A DNA stretch of 64,000 nucleotides from Streptomyces durmitorensis (GCF_023498005.1 NZ_CP097289.1:5828001-5892000), one strand, 5' to 3'. Shown: positions 1 through 11,252, counted from the first letter of the stretch. The notes: generated from the sequence alone by a model not told the origin. Numbers and translations are program-made.

Positions 1-1287
1 CCGAGCGACTGGACTCCTCTCTACGACTCCGATCCCGTGCCGGGCGACCCGTACGAGGTCGCGCGCCTGGGCAAGAAGCTGCGCGGCATGGCCGAGGAGA
101 TCGACAAGCAGGCGCGGAACATCAAGGCGCTGGCGTCGGTCGAGAGCTGGGACAGTGACGCGGGGCGCGCCTTCCACGAGGTCGCGGGTGACACGGCGGG
201 GCGCCTGAAGAAGGCGTTCGACCGCTATGACGAGGCCGCCGACGCCCTGGGTACCAAGGTCAGGGAAGGCGAGTCCAAGGAGTACGCCAGCGAGCTGCAC
301 CGCGCGCAGCGCATGGCGGACAAGGCCCTTGAGGAGTTCCGCAAGGCGGAGGTCGAGCAGAAGGCCGCGCTGAAGGAGCTGGACAAGACCGAGGGGACGG
401 TGCCCTCCTCCAAGGAGGACTCGGTCGACCGGACGAAGCAGCAGAAGAAACGCGACGACGCCACGACGATCATGGCTCAGCACCGCGGCAAGATCATGGA
501 AGCGGTCGAGATCCGTGACGACGCCGCGAGCGCGGCGGCCAAGAAGATCAAGAACGTGATCCACCACGACGGCGTGCGTGACCCGGGCGGATTCATGAAC
601 TGGATCGCGGACCACGCCGATTGGTTCACGGCCGCGGCCACGGTCCTGGCGGTGGCGGCGCTCGTCGCGGCGATCGTCCTGTCGGGCGGCACCCTGGCGA
701 TCGTCCTGGTCGGTGTCGGGGCCGCGATGAGTGCCACGGCCCTGTCCGGCCGGCTGTACGACGTCTTCGCGCGCGGCGGGAAACTCGACCTGCTGGCGAT
801 CGGCATCGACGTCCTCGGCATCATCCCCGGGCTCGGCGCCCTGAAGGGGCTCACCGCGGCCGCCAAGGGCGCCCGCCTCGCCGGAGCGGGCAAGGGCGTC
901 TGGGGCGCGTTCACCAACGGCTTCGCCGTGAAGAACATCAACAAGGGCGTCGGCTTCGCGTCCAAGATGCTCGCCAAGCGCGGCATCACCACGCCCAAGC
1001 TGCCGGCCGGAGGCTGGAACCCGGAGGTCGTCACCCGCTACATCAAGGGTGCCGCCCTGGGGAACCTCTACGTGACGTCCCTCCTCAGGCTGAAGGAAGC
1101 CATGGGCCCGGACGACGGCAAGACCCACCCCATCACCCCGCACCCGGGTCCGGGACCGAGGCCGAGCGCGCCGCCGACCACACCGTCGACCCCGGGCACG
1201 CCGACGCCCACGCCGTCTCCGAAGCCGGGGCCGAGCCCGAGCCCTTCCTCGTCGTCGTTCCACTCCTCGCTGGCCCCGGCCGGGTAG
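1..1287 (+). CDS. Putative T7SS-secreted protein, 5' end outside window
   Basis: The reading frame is open to the left edge and the first visible residues (SDWTPLYDSDPVPGDPYEV) match the start of the actinobacterial T7SS-signal domain, so the true start lies just outside. The first ~110 residues are a WXG100-like helical hairpin, followed by a charged coiled-coil stretch. A hydrophobic segment follows at about residues 205-245 (counted from the GTG at 37), and the tail is Pro/Thr/Ser-rich and disordered. Inference: a substrate or membrane-associated partner of a type VII (ESX-like) system. No toxin domain is visible, and the rest of the secretion machinery is not in view. It leads three closely packed genes that are probably co-transcribed. 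Confidence 0.75.
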   Translation, partial: PSDWTPLYDSDPVPGDPYEVARLGKKLRGMAEEIDKQARNIKALASVESWDSDAGRAFHEVAGDTAGRLKKAFDRYDEAADALGTKVREGESKEYASELHRAQRMADKALEEFRKAEVEQKAALKELDKTEGTVPSSKEDSVDRTKQQKKRDDATTIMAQHRGKIMEAVEIRDDAASAAAKKIKNVIHHDGVRDPGGFMNWIADHADWFTAAATVLAVAALVAAIVLSGGTLAIVLVGVGAAMSATALSGRLYDVFARGGKLDLLAIGIDVLGIIPGLGALKGLTAAAKGARLAGAGKGVWGAFTNGFAVKNINKGVGFASKMLAKRGITTPKLPAGGWNPEVVTRYIKGAALGNLYVTSLLRLKEAMGPDDGKTHPITPHPGPGPRPSAPPTTPSTPGTPTPTPSPKPGPSPSPSSSSFHSSLAPAG

Positions 1288-1300
1288 GAGGAGCGGGCCG

Positions 1301-1882
1301 ATGAGCGATTACCACGTCATGGCGCGCGGCAGGTTCGTCGACGACAACGGGACCGAGCACGAGCTGGTTCCCTCGTCGGTCATCTCCGCCGTGCCCGCGG
1401 CACGGGAGGCGGCCGAGGCGTACGGGCGTGCCGTGCGGTTCGACTTCCTCGACGACCGGGCCGTGCACTGGCTGATGTTCCAGCGGCGGCGGGACACGGA
1501 GAAGGGGAGCCTTGTCGGCTGTTTCCTCGCCGTGCCGCTGTTCGTCTTCGGGGTCGGGGCGTGGCCGTTCTGGGATCTCGTCGCGTCCCTGAGGCCCAGG
1601 CCGTTCCAGATCGCCTTCTTCTGCGTGGACGCACTGCTCCTGCTGGCTTCGATCGGGGTGGCCTACCGCCTGCGCGGCCCCGATGCGGCCGATCCGACCC
1701 TGCGGAACATGCGCTGCCGGGTCCGCCTCTACCGGAAGATCGTCGGCATCGCCCGCAGGGGCGGCGCCGACATCCCCCGCCTCTACCCGTACTACGGCAT
1801 GTACGCCACCTCCCGGAAGTTCTTCCCCGAGGCCCCCGAACTCCCCATCCCACCGCTCCCGGAAAGCAACGGCGCCAAGTGA
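1301..1882 (+). CDS. Membrane protein of T7SS-associated operon
   Basis: This is a 193-residue protein starting at ATG 13 bp after the upstream stop, with GGAGGAG just in front. A soluble N-terminal part of about 65 residues is followed by two hydrophobic segments (roughly 70-90 and 105-122), separated by a short RPRPFQ loop. A basic cytosolic-type C-terminal half follows. No recognised domain. Its stop overlaps the GTG start of the next gene (GTGA), so translation is likely coupled. Inference: an inner membrane accessory of the putative type VII substrate upstream; this rests on position only. Confidence 0.7.
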   Translation: MSDYHVMARGRFVDDNGTEHELVPSSVISAVPAAREAAEAYGRAVRFDFLDDRAVHWLMFQRRRDTEKGSLVGCFLAVPLFVFGVGAWPFWDLVASLRPRPFQIAFFCVDALLLLASIGVAYRLRGPDAADPTLRNMRCRVRLYRKIVGIARRGGADIPRLYPYYGMYATSRKFFPEAPELPIPPLPESNGAK

Positions 1883-2643
1883 CCACGCAATCCCCAGCAG
1901 CCACGACGTCCCCGGCGGCCCCTCCCTACGAGCCGTTGCGGTTCGAGGCGACGATCCCTGCGCAGAACGCCGGGCCCGATGCCGACGCCGGTGCCCGCAT
2001 CGACTCCGACGGCATCCACGTCCGCTGGGTGATGCCGGAGATCTTCCACGACCTCCCCCTCCACGAGGAGGACGAGGACGAAGGGGCCCGCCTCCTGGAG
2101 GAGCTCGCGGCGAAGGCGCTGCCCGGTGCCGAGGACGAGGACATGCTCAAGCTCGCGGTCATCTGCGCGCTCGGCATCGACGACCTGCTGGAGGCCGGGG
2201 CCGAGTACGCGGCCATCGCCGTGGGCGCGGTCGGCGACGACCCGTGCAGCGCCACGGTCTACGCGGCCCTGGTCGACAGCCCCGAGGACGAGGACGCGGA
2301 CCCCCTCGCGGCGATCGCGTCCAGCCTGCGCCGTGACGACGCGGGCGAGGTCAGGGAGATCCTGCTGCCGTGCGGCCCCGCGGTGTCCTGCGTGGGCACG
2401 CGCGTCGACAAGGTCACCGGTGAGCTGACCGAGTCCCCGGACGGCATCAGGATCCCGACGTCGTTCATCCGCGTCTACGTCCCGCTGCCGAACGGGACGA
2501 CCCTGGTGATGGAGCTGGGGACGCCCACGCAGGTCGGCTGGGACCAGTTCTCGACGATGTTCGGGAACATAGTGAGCAGCATCCGCCTGTTCGAGGCCGA
2601 CGGCGAGCCGTTGATCATCCCGGACCGGGACACGGACGCGTGA
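1879..2643 (+). CDS. Hypothetical protein of T7SS-associated operon
   Basis: The GTG start at 1879 overlaps the previous stop as GTGA; longer upstream extensions of this frame run inside the neighbour and are ignored. The 254-residue product is acidic, with a Pro/Ala-rich start, an EDEDEGARLLEELAAKA acidic helix around residue 60, and a C-terminal domain ending in a GNIVSSIRLFE segment. That ending resembles proteins of unknown function found beside actinobacterial WXG100 genes. No signal peptide or membrane span. Function unknown. Confidence 0.7.
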   Translation: MTTQSPAATTSPAAPPYEPLRFEATIPAQNAGPDADAGARIDSDGIHVRWVMPEIFHDLPLHEEDEDEGARLLEELAAKALPGAEDEDMLKLAVICALGIDDLLEAGAEYAAIAVGAVGDDPCSATVYAALVDSPEDEDADPLAAIASSLRRDDAGEVREILLPCGPAVSCVGTRVDKVTGELTESPDGIRIPTSFIRVYVPLPNGTTLVMELGTPTQVGWDQFSTMFGNIVSSIRLFEADGEPLIIPDRDTDA

Positions 2644-3191
2644 GCGACACCGTGGCGCCGCCGTCGGACTACCGGATCCTCGTGCCCCGCGACTGGTTCC
2701 GCGTCGACCTGACGCAGGAGCGGTGGCGCGGCCAGCTGAAGACCTTCGTGGACCGCGAGTCCGGGAGCGGGAGCGCGCCCGAAGAGGTGCGGCGGTCCCT
2801 GTGGACGACCCTGCGCAACATCGCCGAACGCGGCGCGGCGGACGGTGCGTTGGAGTTCTACCTCAAGACCGAGACGCCCGAGGGCACGGCCTACCCCGCA
2901 TCACTGATGGTCTCGCTGCTGCCCACGCCGCCGGGGCTCGCCCCGGAGGTGGGGGAGTTGGCCCAGACCCTCGCGCGGCGCAGGGGGGACGCTTCGCGGG
3001 TCGATGCGGTGGAGCTGCCGGCGGGCGACGCGGTCCGTGCGACGACGGACACGACGCTGGACTTCCACGTGCGGATGCCGGGCGGTGTGGGCTATCTGCT
3101 GCTCGCGTTCTCCGTGCCGCTCAGCGGCACGGAGGGGCCCATGGGTGACTTGTGCGAGGCGATCGCGTACTCCCTGCGGTGGGTGGAGTGA
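2640..3191 (+). CDS. Hypothetical protein of T7SS-associated operon
   Basis: This 183-residue protein starts at GTG overlapping the previous stop (GTGA), the third coupled junction in this run. It is soluble. The middle has an SLWTTLRNIAERGAADG helix, and the end (LLAFSVPLSGTEGPMGDLC...IAYSLRWVE) has the same layout as the end of the preceding protein: a beta-rich core closed by a helix. The two could be distant homologues, which is an inference from layout only. No catalytic motif was recognised. Confidence 0.65.
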   Translation: MSDTVAPPSDYRILVPRDWFRVDLTQERWRGQLKTFVDRESGSGSAPEEVRRSLWTTLRNIAERGAADGALEFYLKTETPEGTAYPASLMVSLLPTPPGLAPEVGELAQTLARRRGDASRVDAVELPAGDAVRATTDTTLDFHVRMPGGVGYLLLAFSVPLSGTEGPMGDLCEAIAYSLRWVE

Positions 3192-3281
3192 ATGCGGGTG
3201 GCTGATCCGGGTGGGCGTTCCGCGGGGCCCCGGGTCCCGGGCGATGCCCGTAACCGTCGGGCGTAGGTACCCTTGGATGCC

Positions 3282-3590
3282 ATGAGCACTCTTGAGCCCG
3301 AGCCCGAGCGCGGGGCAGGTACGGGGACCCTCGTAGAGCCGACGCCACAGGTGTCGCACGGTGACGGCGACCACGAGCGCTATGCGCACTATGTCCAGAA
3401 GGACAAGATCATGGCGAGCGCGCTCGACGGTACGCCCGTCGTCGCGCTCTGCGGCAAGGTCTGGGTGCCGGGTCGCGACCCGAAGAAGTACCCCGTCTGC
3501 CCCATGTGCAAGGAGATCTACGAGTCCATGAGCGCCGGTGGCGACAAGGACAAGGGCGGCAAGGACGGCAAGGGCGGCGGCAAGAAGTAG
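3282..3590 (+). CDS. DUF3039 family protein
   Basis: This small soluble protein of 102 residues has the hallmarks of the actinobacterial DUF3039 family: HERYAHYVQKDKI, then ALCGKVWVPGRDPKKYPVCPMCKEIYE. The Cys of ALCGK plus the CPMC pair look like a single metal site, probably zinc. The last 20 residues are a Lys/Gly-rich tail. I chose the ATG at 3282; a TTG nine bases upstream is possible. A strong terminator follows. The function of the family is not established. Confidence 0.85.
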   Translation: MSTLEPEPERGAGTGTLVEPTPQVSHGDGDHERYAHYVQKDKIMASALDGTPVVALCGKVWVPGRDPKKYPVCPMCKEIYESMSAGGDKDKGGKDGKGGGKK

Positions 3591-3624
3591 CCCACACCCG
3601 AGCCGGCCGGAGCCTTCTCGCTGA

Positions 3625-3655
3625 GGGGCGTTGCGTGTGCCGCAACGCCCCTTTT
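3625..3655 (+). terminator. Rho-independent terminator after DUF3039 gene
   Basis: A perfect 11-bp stem (GGGGCGTTGCG / CGCAACGCCCC) has a 5-nt loop and is followed directly by TTTT. Confidence 0.85.
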
Positions 3656-3687
3656 GCGTTGCGCAATCGCGTGGCAGATTCCCTCGC

Positions 3688-5304
3688 ATGACCTTTGAGC
3701 AACTCATCCCGGCGCCCGCACGCGCCGAGGGACCGCGTCCCGAAGGCTTCGTCCTCGACTCGTCGACCGCTCTGCGCGCCGGGCCCGGCACCGAGTCCAC
3801 CGAGCGCTGGCTGCGGGCCACACTCGGCGGTGCGCTCGGCCTGCCGCTCGCGCCCGGCGAGGGCGGCGGCATCTCGCTGGGCATCGACGACTCCCTCGCG
3901 CCCGAGGCGTACCGCCTCACCGTGGGGGAGGCGGGCGTGGAGATCCTCGGCGGCGCCGCGCCCGGCGTCTTCTGGGGGGCGCAGACCCTGCGCCAGCTCA
4001 CCGGCCCCGAGGCGTTCCGGCGGGCCCCGCTGCGGGCGGCCGGGCGGTACGCCGTACCGGGGTGCCTGATCGAGGACAGCCCCCGCTTCGGATGGCGCGG
4101 CATGATGCTCGACGTGGCCCGGCACTTCATGCCCAAGGACGGCGTCCTGCGCTATCTGGACCTCCTCGCCGCCCACAAGCTGAACGTCTTCCACTTCCAC
4201 CTCAGCGACGACCAGGGCTGGCGCATCGAGATCAAGCGCCACCCGAAGCTGACGGAGGCCGGTTCGTGGCGGCCGCGCTCGAAGTGGGGGCACCGCGCGT
4301 CCGAGCTGTGGAACGACACCCCGCACGGCGGCTTCTACACGCAGGACGACATCCGCGAGATCGTCGCGTACGCCCATGAACGGCACATCGCCGTCGTACC
4401 CGAGATCGACATCCCCGGGCACTCGCAGGCCGCCATCCACGCCTACCCGGAGCTCGGCAACACCGACGTCGTCGACACCTCCTCGCTCGGCGTCTGGGAC
4501 ACCTGGGGCGTCAATCCCAATGTCCTCGCCCCGACCGAGAACACCCTGCGCTTCTACGAGGGGGTGTTCGAGGAGGTGCTCGAACTCTTTCCCTCCACCT
4601 TCATCCATGTCGGGGGAGACGAATGCCCCAAGGACCAGTGGAAGGCGTCGCCCACCGCGCAGGCCCGCATCAAGGAGCTGGGGGTCGGTGACGAGGAGGG
4701 TCTTCAGAGCTGGTTCATCCGGCACTTCGACTCCTGGCTGACCGCGCGCGGGCGCCGGCTCATCGGCTGGGACGAGATCCTGGAGGGCGGTCTCGCCGAG
4801 GGGGCGACCGTGTCGTCCTGGCGCGGGTACGGGGGTGGCATCGCGGCGGCCAAGGCAGGGCACGACGTCGTCATGTGCCCCGAGCAGCAGGTGTACTTGG
4901 ACCACCGCCAGGACGGCGGCCCCGACGAACCCGCGCCCATCGGCTTCGTCCGCACCCTTGAGGACGTCTACCGCTTCGAGCCGCTGCCCCCGCAGCTGAC
5001 CGAGGACGAGGCGCGGCACGTGCTCGGTACCCAGGCCAACGTCTGGACCGAGGTGATGGAGTACCACGCACGTGTGGACTACCAGGTGTTCCCGCGCCTC
5101 GCGGCCTTCGCCGAGGTCGCCTGGAGCACGCTCCCGGCACCGGCCGAGCGCGACTTCGCGGACTTCGAGCGGCGAATGACCCCGCACTACGCGCGACTTG
5201 ACGCACTCGGCGTCGACTACCGCCCGCCCGGCGGCCCGTTGCCGTGGCAGAAGCGGCCGGGTGTGCTCGGACGCCCGATCGACGGGGCGCCCCCGAACGT
5301 GTGA
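3688..5304 (+). CDS. Beta-N-acetylhexosaminidase (GH20)
   Basis: This 538-residue enzyme removes terminal GlcNAc/GalNAc from chito-oligosaccharides and glycoconjugates by substrate-assisted catalysis. An N-terminal alpha/beta domain (about 1-125) precedes the GH20 TIM barrel, which starts near RFGWRGMMLDVARHF. The catalytic pair is the Asp-Glu of HVGGDE (D311-E312). Further barrel motifs are HFHLSDDQGWRIE and IPGHSQAAIHAYPEL. No signal peptide is evident from the ATG chosen, so it may be intracellular. Codons upstream of 3688 belong to the preceding terminator, which decides this start. No dre-type DasR operator was seen in front. Confidence 0.93.
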   Translation: MTFEQLIPAPARAEGPRPEGFVLDSSTALRAGPGTESTERWLRATLGGALGLPLAPGEGGGISLGIDDSLAPEAYRLTVGEAGVEILGGAAPGVFWGAQTLRQLTGPEAFRRAPLRAAGRYAVPGCLIEDSPRFGWRGMMLDVARHFMPKDGVLRYLDLLAAHKLNVFHFHLSDDQGWRIEIKRHPKLTEAGSWRPRSKWGHRASELWNDTPHGGFYTQDDIREIVAYAHERHIAVVPEIDIPGHSQAAIHAYPELGNTDVVDTSSLGVWDTWGVNPNVLAPTENTLRFYEGVFEEVLELFPSTFIHVGGDECPKDQWKASPTAQARIKELGVGDEEGLQSWFIRHFDSWLTARGRRLIGWDEILEGGLAEGATVSSWRGYGGGIAAAKAGHDVVMCPEQQVYLDHRQDGGPDEPAPIGFVRTLEDVYRFEPLPPQLTEDEARHVLGTQANVWTEVMEYHARVDYQVFPRLAAFAEVAWSTLPAPAERDFADFERRMTPHYARLDALGVDYRPPGGPLPWQKRPGVLGRPIDGAPPNV

Positions 5305-5329
5305 GGCGCACCCGATCGTCCGTGTGTCG

Positions 5330-5358
5330 GGCTGCCCGCGCTGCGAGCGTGGGCAGCC
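5330..5358 (+). terminator. Hairpin terminator after hexosaminidase gene
   Basis: GGCTGCCC pairs with GGGCAGCC, and the stem continues inward as CGCT/AGCG around a GCG loop. There is no U-run, as is common in Streptomyces. The rest of the 5305-5601 interval is the leader of the next operon; I saw no gene or recognised operator in it. Confidence 0.6.
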
Positions 5359-5601
5359 GGACGAAAGTCGTACAAGGGTCACCGAAGAGTGGCAATTCCC
5401 GCTGACCACCGAGGGCGTGTGAAACCGGCACATCCCCCAGGTCTGGGGACGAATAGCTCCTAGCGGACCCCCGCGCCGGGGGCCGGGGAAGATGTGCCAG
5501 AGTTGCCACGTCCGGGCTGTGAGCACGTACCGTACGGCGGAACAGGCGTAACGGTGAGAACGGCGAGAAAGCCGCCGGGCATCGGGAAGGGGCAGCCGGT
5601 T

Positions 5602-6500
5602 TTGACCACGCACGCACCGCAGGCGGCGCAGACCGCGCAGACGGCGAAGCTGCCTGGGACGTTGGACGAGGCCGTGGAGGCACTCGCCGCGATGCCCGCC
5701 GCCGTGCCCGTAGCCGGCGGCACCGACCTCATGACCTCGGTCAACGCGGGCCTCCTGCGCCCCGCCGCGCTCGTGGGCCTCGGCCGCATCAGCGAGATCC
5801 GCGGCTGGCAGTACCAGGACGGTCACGCGCTGCTCGGCGCCGGGCTCACCCACGCACGCGTCGGGCGGCCCGACTTCGCGGCCCTGATCCCCGCGCTCGC
5901 CGCGGCGGCACGCGCCGCAGGCCCCCCGCAGATCCGCAACGCGGGCACCCTCGGCGGCAACATCGCCACGGCGGGACCGACCGGTGACACCCTGCCCGTC
6001 CTGGCCGCCCTCGAAGCCATCCTCATCATCGCGGGCCCCGGCGGCGCCCGCCGCGAGGTCCCCGTCTCGCACCTGCTCGCGGGGATGGACATGCTCCGCC
6101 CCGGCGAGCTCATCGGCTTCGTACGGCTGCCGCTCCTGCACGCCCCGCAGGTCTTCCTGAAGGCGACAGGGCGCACGGGCCCCGGCCGCGCCCTTGCCTC
6201 CGTCGCGCTCGTCCTCGACCCGGCGCGGCGCGGTGTGCGCTGCGCGGTCGGTGCCGTCGCGCCGATGCCGCTGCGGCCCCTGGAGGCCGAGCAGTGGGTC
6301 GCCTCGCTGATCGACTGGGACGGCGGGCGCACGATCGTGCCGGAGGCGCTCACCGCCTTCGGCGAGTACGTCGCCGCCGCGTGCATCCCCGACCAGCCTC
6401 CGGCGCAGGACGGCTCCCCGCAGCCGCTGTCGCCCGCCGTACTGCACCTGCGGCGCACCGTCGCCGCGCTGGCCCGACGAGCACTGGGGAGGGCGCTGTC

Positions 6501-6504
<4 letters not shown>
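5602..6504 (+). CDS. FAD-binding subunit of xanthine dehydrogenase-family molybdo-hydroxylase
   Basis: This is the medium (CoxM/XdhA-like) subunit, about 300 residues, which passes electrons from the iron-sulfur subunit to FAD. It shows the two FAD-binding signatures: VPVAGGTDLM near the N-terminus and RNAGTLGGNI in the middle. The TTG at 5602 is preferred because GGGAAGGGG lies just upstream and homology-like sequence begins there; an ATG at 5494 is too far upstream. It is the first gene of a four-gene operon with GTGA overlaps at every junction. The substrate cannot be read from this subunit. Confidence 0.9.
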
Positions 6505-8113
<1,609 letters not shown>

Positions 8114-8117
<4 letters not shown>

Positions 8118-10432
8118 GCAACGAAGCCGCGGGGAGCACGAACACCGCGACCGCAGTGGAACCGCAGCCGGGCCCGGGCCCGGAGCCGCTGCCGCACGGC
8201 ATCGGCACCTCGCTGCCGTCCGCCGAGGCCCGCGCCAAGACGGAGGGCACGTTCCCCTACGCGTCCGACCTGTGGGCGGAGGGGCTGCTCTGGGCGGCCG
8301 TCCTGCGCTCGCCGCACGCGCACGCGCGCATCCTCTCGATCGACACGTCCCAGGCGCGCGAGATGCCGGGCGTGCGGTCCGTCGTCACGCACGAGGACGT
8401 GCCGGGCGAGGCACTGCACGGCCGCAAGACCGCGGACCGCCCGGTCTTCGCCTCCGACGTCGTACGCCACCACGGCGAGCCCATCGCCGCCGTGGCCGCC
8501 GACCATCCCGACACGGCGCGGATGGCCGCCGCCGCCATCTTCGTCGAGTACGAAGTCATGGAGCCGGTCACCGACCCGGAGAAGGCCTTCGCGGCCGAAC
8601 CCCTGCACCCCGACGGCAACTTGATCCGGCACATCCCGCTGCGGCACGGCGACCCGGAGGCGGCGGGCGAGCTCGTCGTGGAGGGCCTGTACCGCATCGG
8701 CCGCCAGGATCCGGCGCCGATCGGCGCGGAGGCGGGGCTCGCGGTGCCGCGTCCCGATGGGGGAGTGGAGCTGTACATCGCCTCCACCGACCCGCACACC
8801 GACCGCGACATGGCCGCGTCCTGCTACGGCATCGACCCGGAGATCGTGAAGGTCGTCGTGACCGGCGTCCCCGGCGCGACCGCCGACCGCGAGGACGCCA
8901 GCTTCCACCTGCCGCTCGGCCTGCTCGCCCTGACCACCGGCTGCCCGGTGAAGCTGACGGCGACCCGCGAGGAGTCTTTCCTCGGTCACGCGCACCGCCA
9001 CCCGACGCTCCTTCGCTACCGCCATCACGCGGACGCCGAGGGCAAGTTGGTGAAGGTGGAGGCGCAGGTCCTGCTCGACGCGGGTGCGTACGCGGACACG
9101 TCGTCGGACGCGCTCGCCGCGGCCGTCTCCTTCGCCTGCGGTCCCTACGTCGTCCCGAACGCCTTCATCGAGGGCTGGGCGGTCCGTACGAACAACCCGC
9201 CGTCCGGACATGTCCGGGGCGAGGGTGCCATGCAGGTGTGCGCGGCGTACGAAGCCCAGATGGACAAGATCGCGAAGAAGTTGGGCATCGATCCGGCGGA
9301 GCTGCGGCTGCGCAACGCGATGGCCACGGGCGACATCCTGCCCACGGGGCAGACGGTGACCTGCCCGGCCCCGGTGGCCGAACTCCTCGCCGCTGTACGG
9401 GACTTCCCCCTTCCCGAGCTGCCCAAGGACACGCCCGAGGACGAGTGGCTGCTGCCCGGCGGACCCGAGGGCGCGGGCGAACCCGCCGCGGTGCGCCGCG
9501 GCGTCGGCTACGGCCTCGGCATGGTCCAACTCCTGGGCGCCGAAGGCACGGACGAGGTCTCCACGGCCACGGTGAAGGTGCACGACGGCATCGCGACGGT
9601 GATCTGCGCGGCGGTCGAGACGGGCCAGGGCTTCTCCACGCTCGCCCGCCAGATCGTCCAGGAGACCCTCGGCATCGACGACGTCCGCGTGGCCCCTGTG
9701 GACACGGACCAGCCCCCGGCGGGGCCGAGCTGCCACGGCCGCCACACCTGGGTGTCGGGCGGCGCGGTGGAGCGCGCGGCGAAGATGGTCCGCACGCAGC
9801 TTCTCCAGCCCCTGGCCCACAAGTTCGGGATGTCCACGGAGCTGCTCCAGATCACGGACGGCAAGATCACCTCGTACGACGGGGTGCTGAGCACGACCGT
9901 CACGGAGGCGATGGACGGCAAGGAACTGTGGGCCACGGCCCAGTGCCGCCCGCATCCCACCGAGCCCCTCGACGAGGCGGGCCAGGGCGACGCGTTCGTC
10001 GGGATGGCCTTCTGCGCGATCCGCGCGGTGGTGGACGTGGACATCGAGATCGGTTCGGTGCGGGTCGTGGAGCTCGCGGTCGCCCAGGACGTGGGCCGCA
10101 TCCTGAACCCGACCCAGCTGAAGGTGCGGATCGAGGCGGGCGTCACGCAGGGAGTCGGCGCGGCCCTGACGGAGAACCTCCGCACGCCGCGCGGCCTGGT
10201 CCGCCACCCGGACCTCACGGGCTACGCCCTGCCGACCGCCCTGGACACCCCCGACATCCGCATCGTGAAGCTGGTGGAGGAGCGGGACGTGGTGGCGCCC
10301 TTCGGCGCGAAGGCGGCGAGCGCGGTGCCGGTCGTGACGACTCCGGCGGCGGTGGCTTCCGCGGTGCGTGCGGCCACCGGGCGGCCGGTCAACAGGCTGC
10401 CGATCCGCCCGCAGGCGGCGGTGGCGACGTGA
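8114..10432 (+). CDS. Molybdopterin-binding large subunit, xanthine dehydrogenase family
   Basis: This 772-residue catalytic-type subunit (CoxL/XdhB-like) has an N-terminal ald_xan_dh_C hammerhead domain (to about 150) and then the molybdenum-cofactor domain. Visible landmarks are GHVRGEGAMQ, which replaces the usual RGFG loop, DPAELRLRNAM, and the GQG of ETGQGFSTLARQIVQETL. Close to the C-terminus the family normally has K-x-V-G-E with the catalytic Glu; here the aligned stretch reads GAKAASAVPVVTT, with Ala at position 737. It might therefore be inactive as a classical hydroxylase or have different chemistry. GTG start overlaps the upstream stop. Confidence 0.88.
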
Positions 10433-10968
10433 CGGCGCAGGCCCTGAGCGGGGTCGTCGTCATCACCGGCATCATGGCCTCGGGCAAGTCCACGGTGGCG
10501 CAGGCCCTCGCCGAGCGGCTGCCGCGCGCGGCGCACGTGCGGGGTGACGTCTTCCGCCGGATGATCGTGTCGGGCGGCCAGGAGTACGAGCCCGGGGCCT
10601 CGGACGAGGCTGCGGCCCAACTCCGCCTGCGGTACGGCCTGTCGGCGTCCACGGCCGACGCGTACGCCGCTGCGGGCTTCGTCGCGGTGGTCCAGGACGT
10701 CATCCTGGGCGAGGAGTTGAAGACGTACGTGGATCTGCTGCGTACGCGACCCGTGCACGTCGTCGTGCTCGCCCCGAGGCCGGACGCGGTCGCTGCCCGG
10801 GAGGCCGGGCGGGGCAAGACCGGCTACGGGGCGTGGACCGTGGAGGACCTGGACACGGGGCTGAGGTCCACGACCCCGAGGATCGGGCTCTGGCTGGACA
10901 GCTCCGACCTGACGGTCGAGGAGACGGTGGACGCGATTCTCGCGGGGCTCGACGAGGCGCGGGTCTAA
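10429..10968 (+). CDS. AAA-type small kinase / P-loop phosphotransferase
   Basis: This 179-residue P-loop protein has a Walker A GIMASGKST at residue ~13, then a DVFRRMIVSGG acceptor-like loop, and a strand-Asp after AAAGFVAVVQD. It resembles gluconate-kinase/chloramphenicol-phosphotransferase-type kinases that phosphorylate a small molecule. It is translationally coupled (GTGA) to the molybdo-hydroxylase and is the last gene of that operon, so its substrate may be related to that enzyme. The substrate is not known. Confidence 0.75.
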   Translation: MTAQALSGVVVITGIMASGKSTVAQALAERLPRAAHVRGDVFRRMIVSGGQEYEPGASDEAAAQLRLRYGLSASTADAYAAAGFVAVVQDVILGEELKTYVDLLRTRPVHVVVLAPRPDAVAAREAGRGKTGYGAWTVEDLDTGLRSTTPRIGLWLDSSDLTVEETVDAILAGLDEARV

Positions 10969-10982
10969 GGGCCCCCACACCA

Positions 10983-11009
10983 AAGGGCGGCCCGAACGGG
11001 ACCGCCCTT
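10983..11009. terminator. Bidirectional hairpin between kinase gene and tRNA-Cys
   Basis: AAGGGCGG / CCGCCCTT stem around an 11-nt loop. It sits 15 bp past the kinase stop and just beyond the 3' end of the oppositely oriented tRNA gene. Confidence 0.7.
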
Positions 11010-11019
11010 CGACTGCTTG

Positions 11020-11091
11020 AGGCCGTGGCGGGAATCGAACCCGCGTTACTGGCTTTGCAGGCCAGCCCCTAAGCCACTCGGGCACACGGCC
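11020..11091 (-). tRNA. tRNA-Cys (GCA)
   Basis: Read on the minus strand: 7-bp acceptor GGCCGTG/CACGGCC, D-arm CCC/GGG, anticodon stem CTGGC/GCCAG with loop CTGCAAA (anticodon GCA), and T-arm with GGTTCGATTCC. The discriminator base is U, as expected for tRNA-Cys, and CCA is not encoded. The accessory pocket begins directly on its 5' side. Confidence 0.95.
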
Positions 11092-11186
11092 GAGCTGAAC
11101 TCGACTCCTTGAACCTAGCCGTGGCCGGGGGTGCGCTCAAGGGATCTCCGGCTGCCGCAATGGGACTGCCATACGGCGTTCATGTT

Positions 11187-11252
11187 TCATGGCGCCGGGC
11201 TCTCAGGCGCCGAGGTGAGGGCCGAGCTGTCGGCCAGGAAGTTCACGGTCAT
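11187..11252 (-). pseudogene. VapC (PIN-domain toxin) remnant
   Basis: The vapB-like stop overlaps an ATG (ATGA) that opens MTVNFLADSSAL. This is the typical first strand of a VapC PIN domain, with its first catalytic Asp. After 14 recognisable residues the frame turns to unrelated sequence and stops at 22 codons. A complete VapC is about 130 residues, so nearly the whole nuclease is gone. Confidence 0.7.

Noticed and set aside
37..1287. GTG at 37 as true start of the first gene
   Set aside because: The upstream visible codons continue the T7SS-signal N-terminus, so the start is outside the window.
3409..6447. 1012-codon open frame on the minus strand
   Set aside because: It lies opposite the hexosaminidase and FAD-subunit genes, which have clear family motifs. 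Long antisense frames are normal at this GC content.
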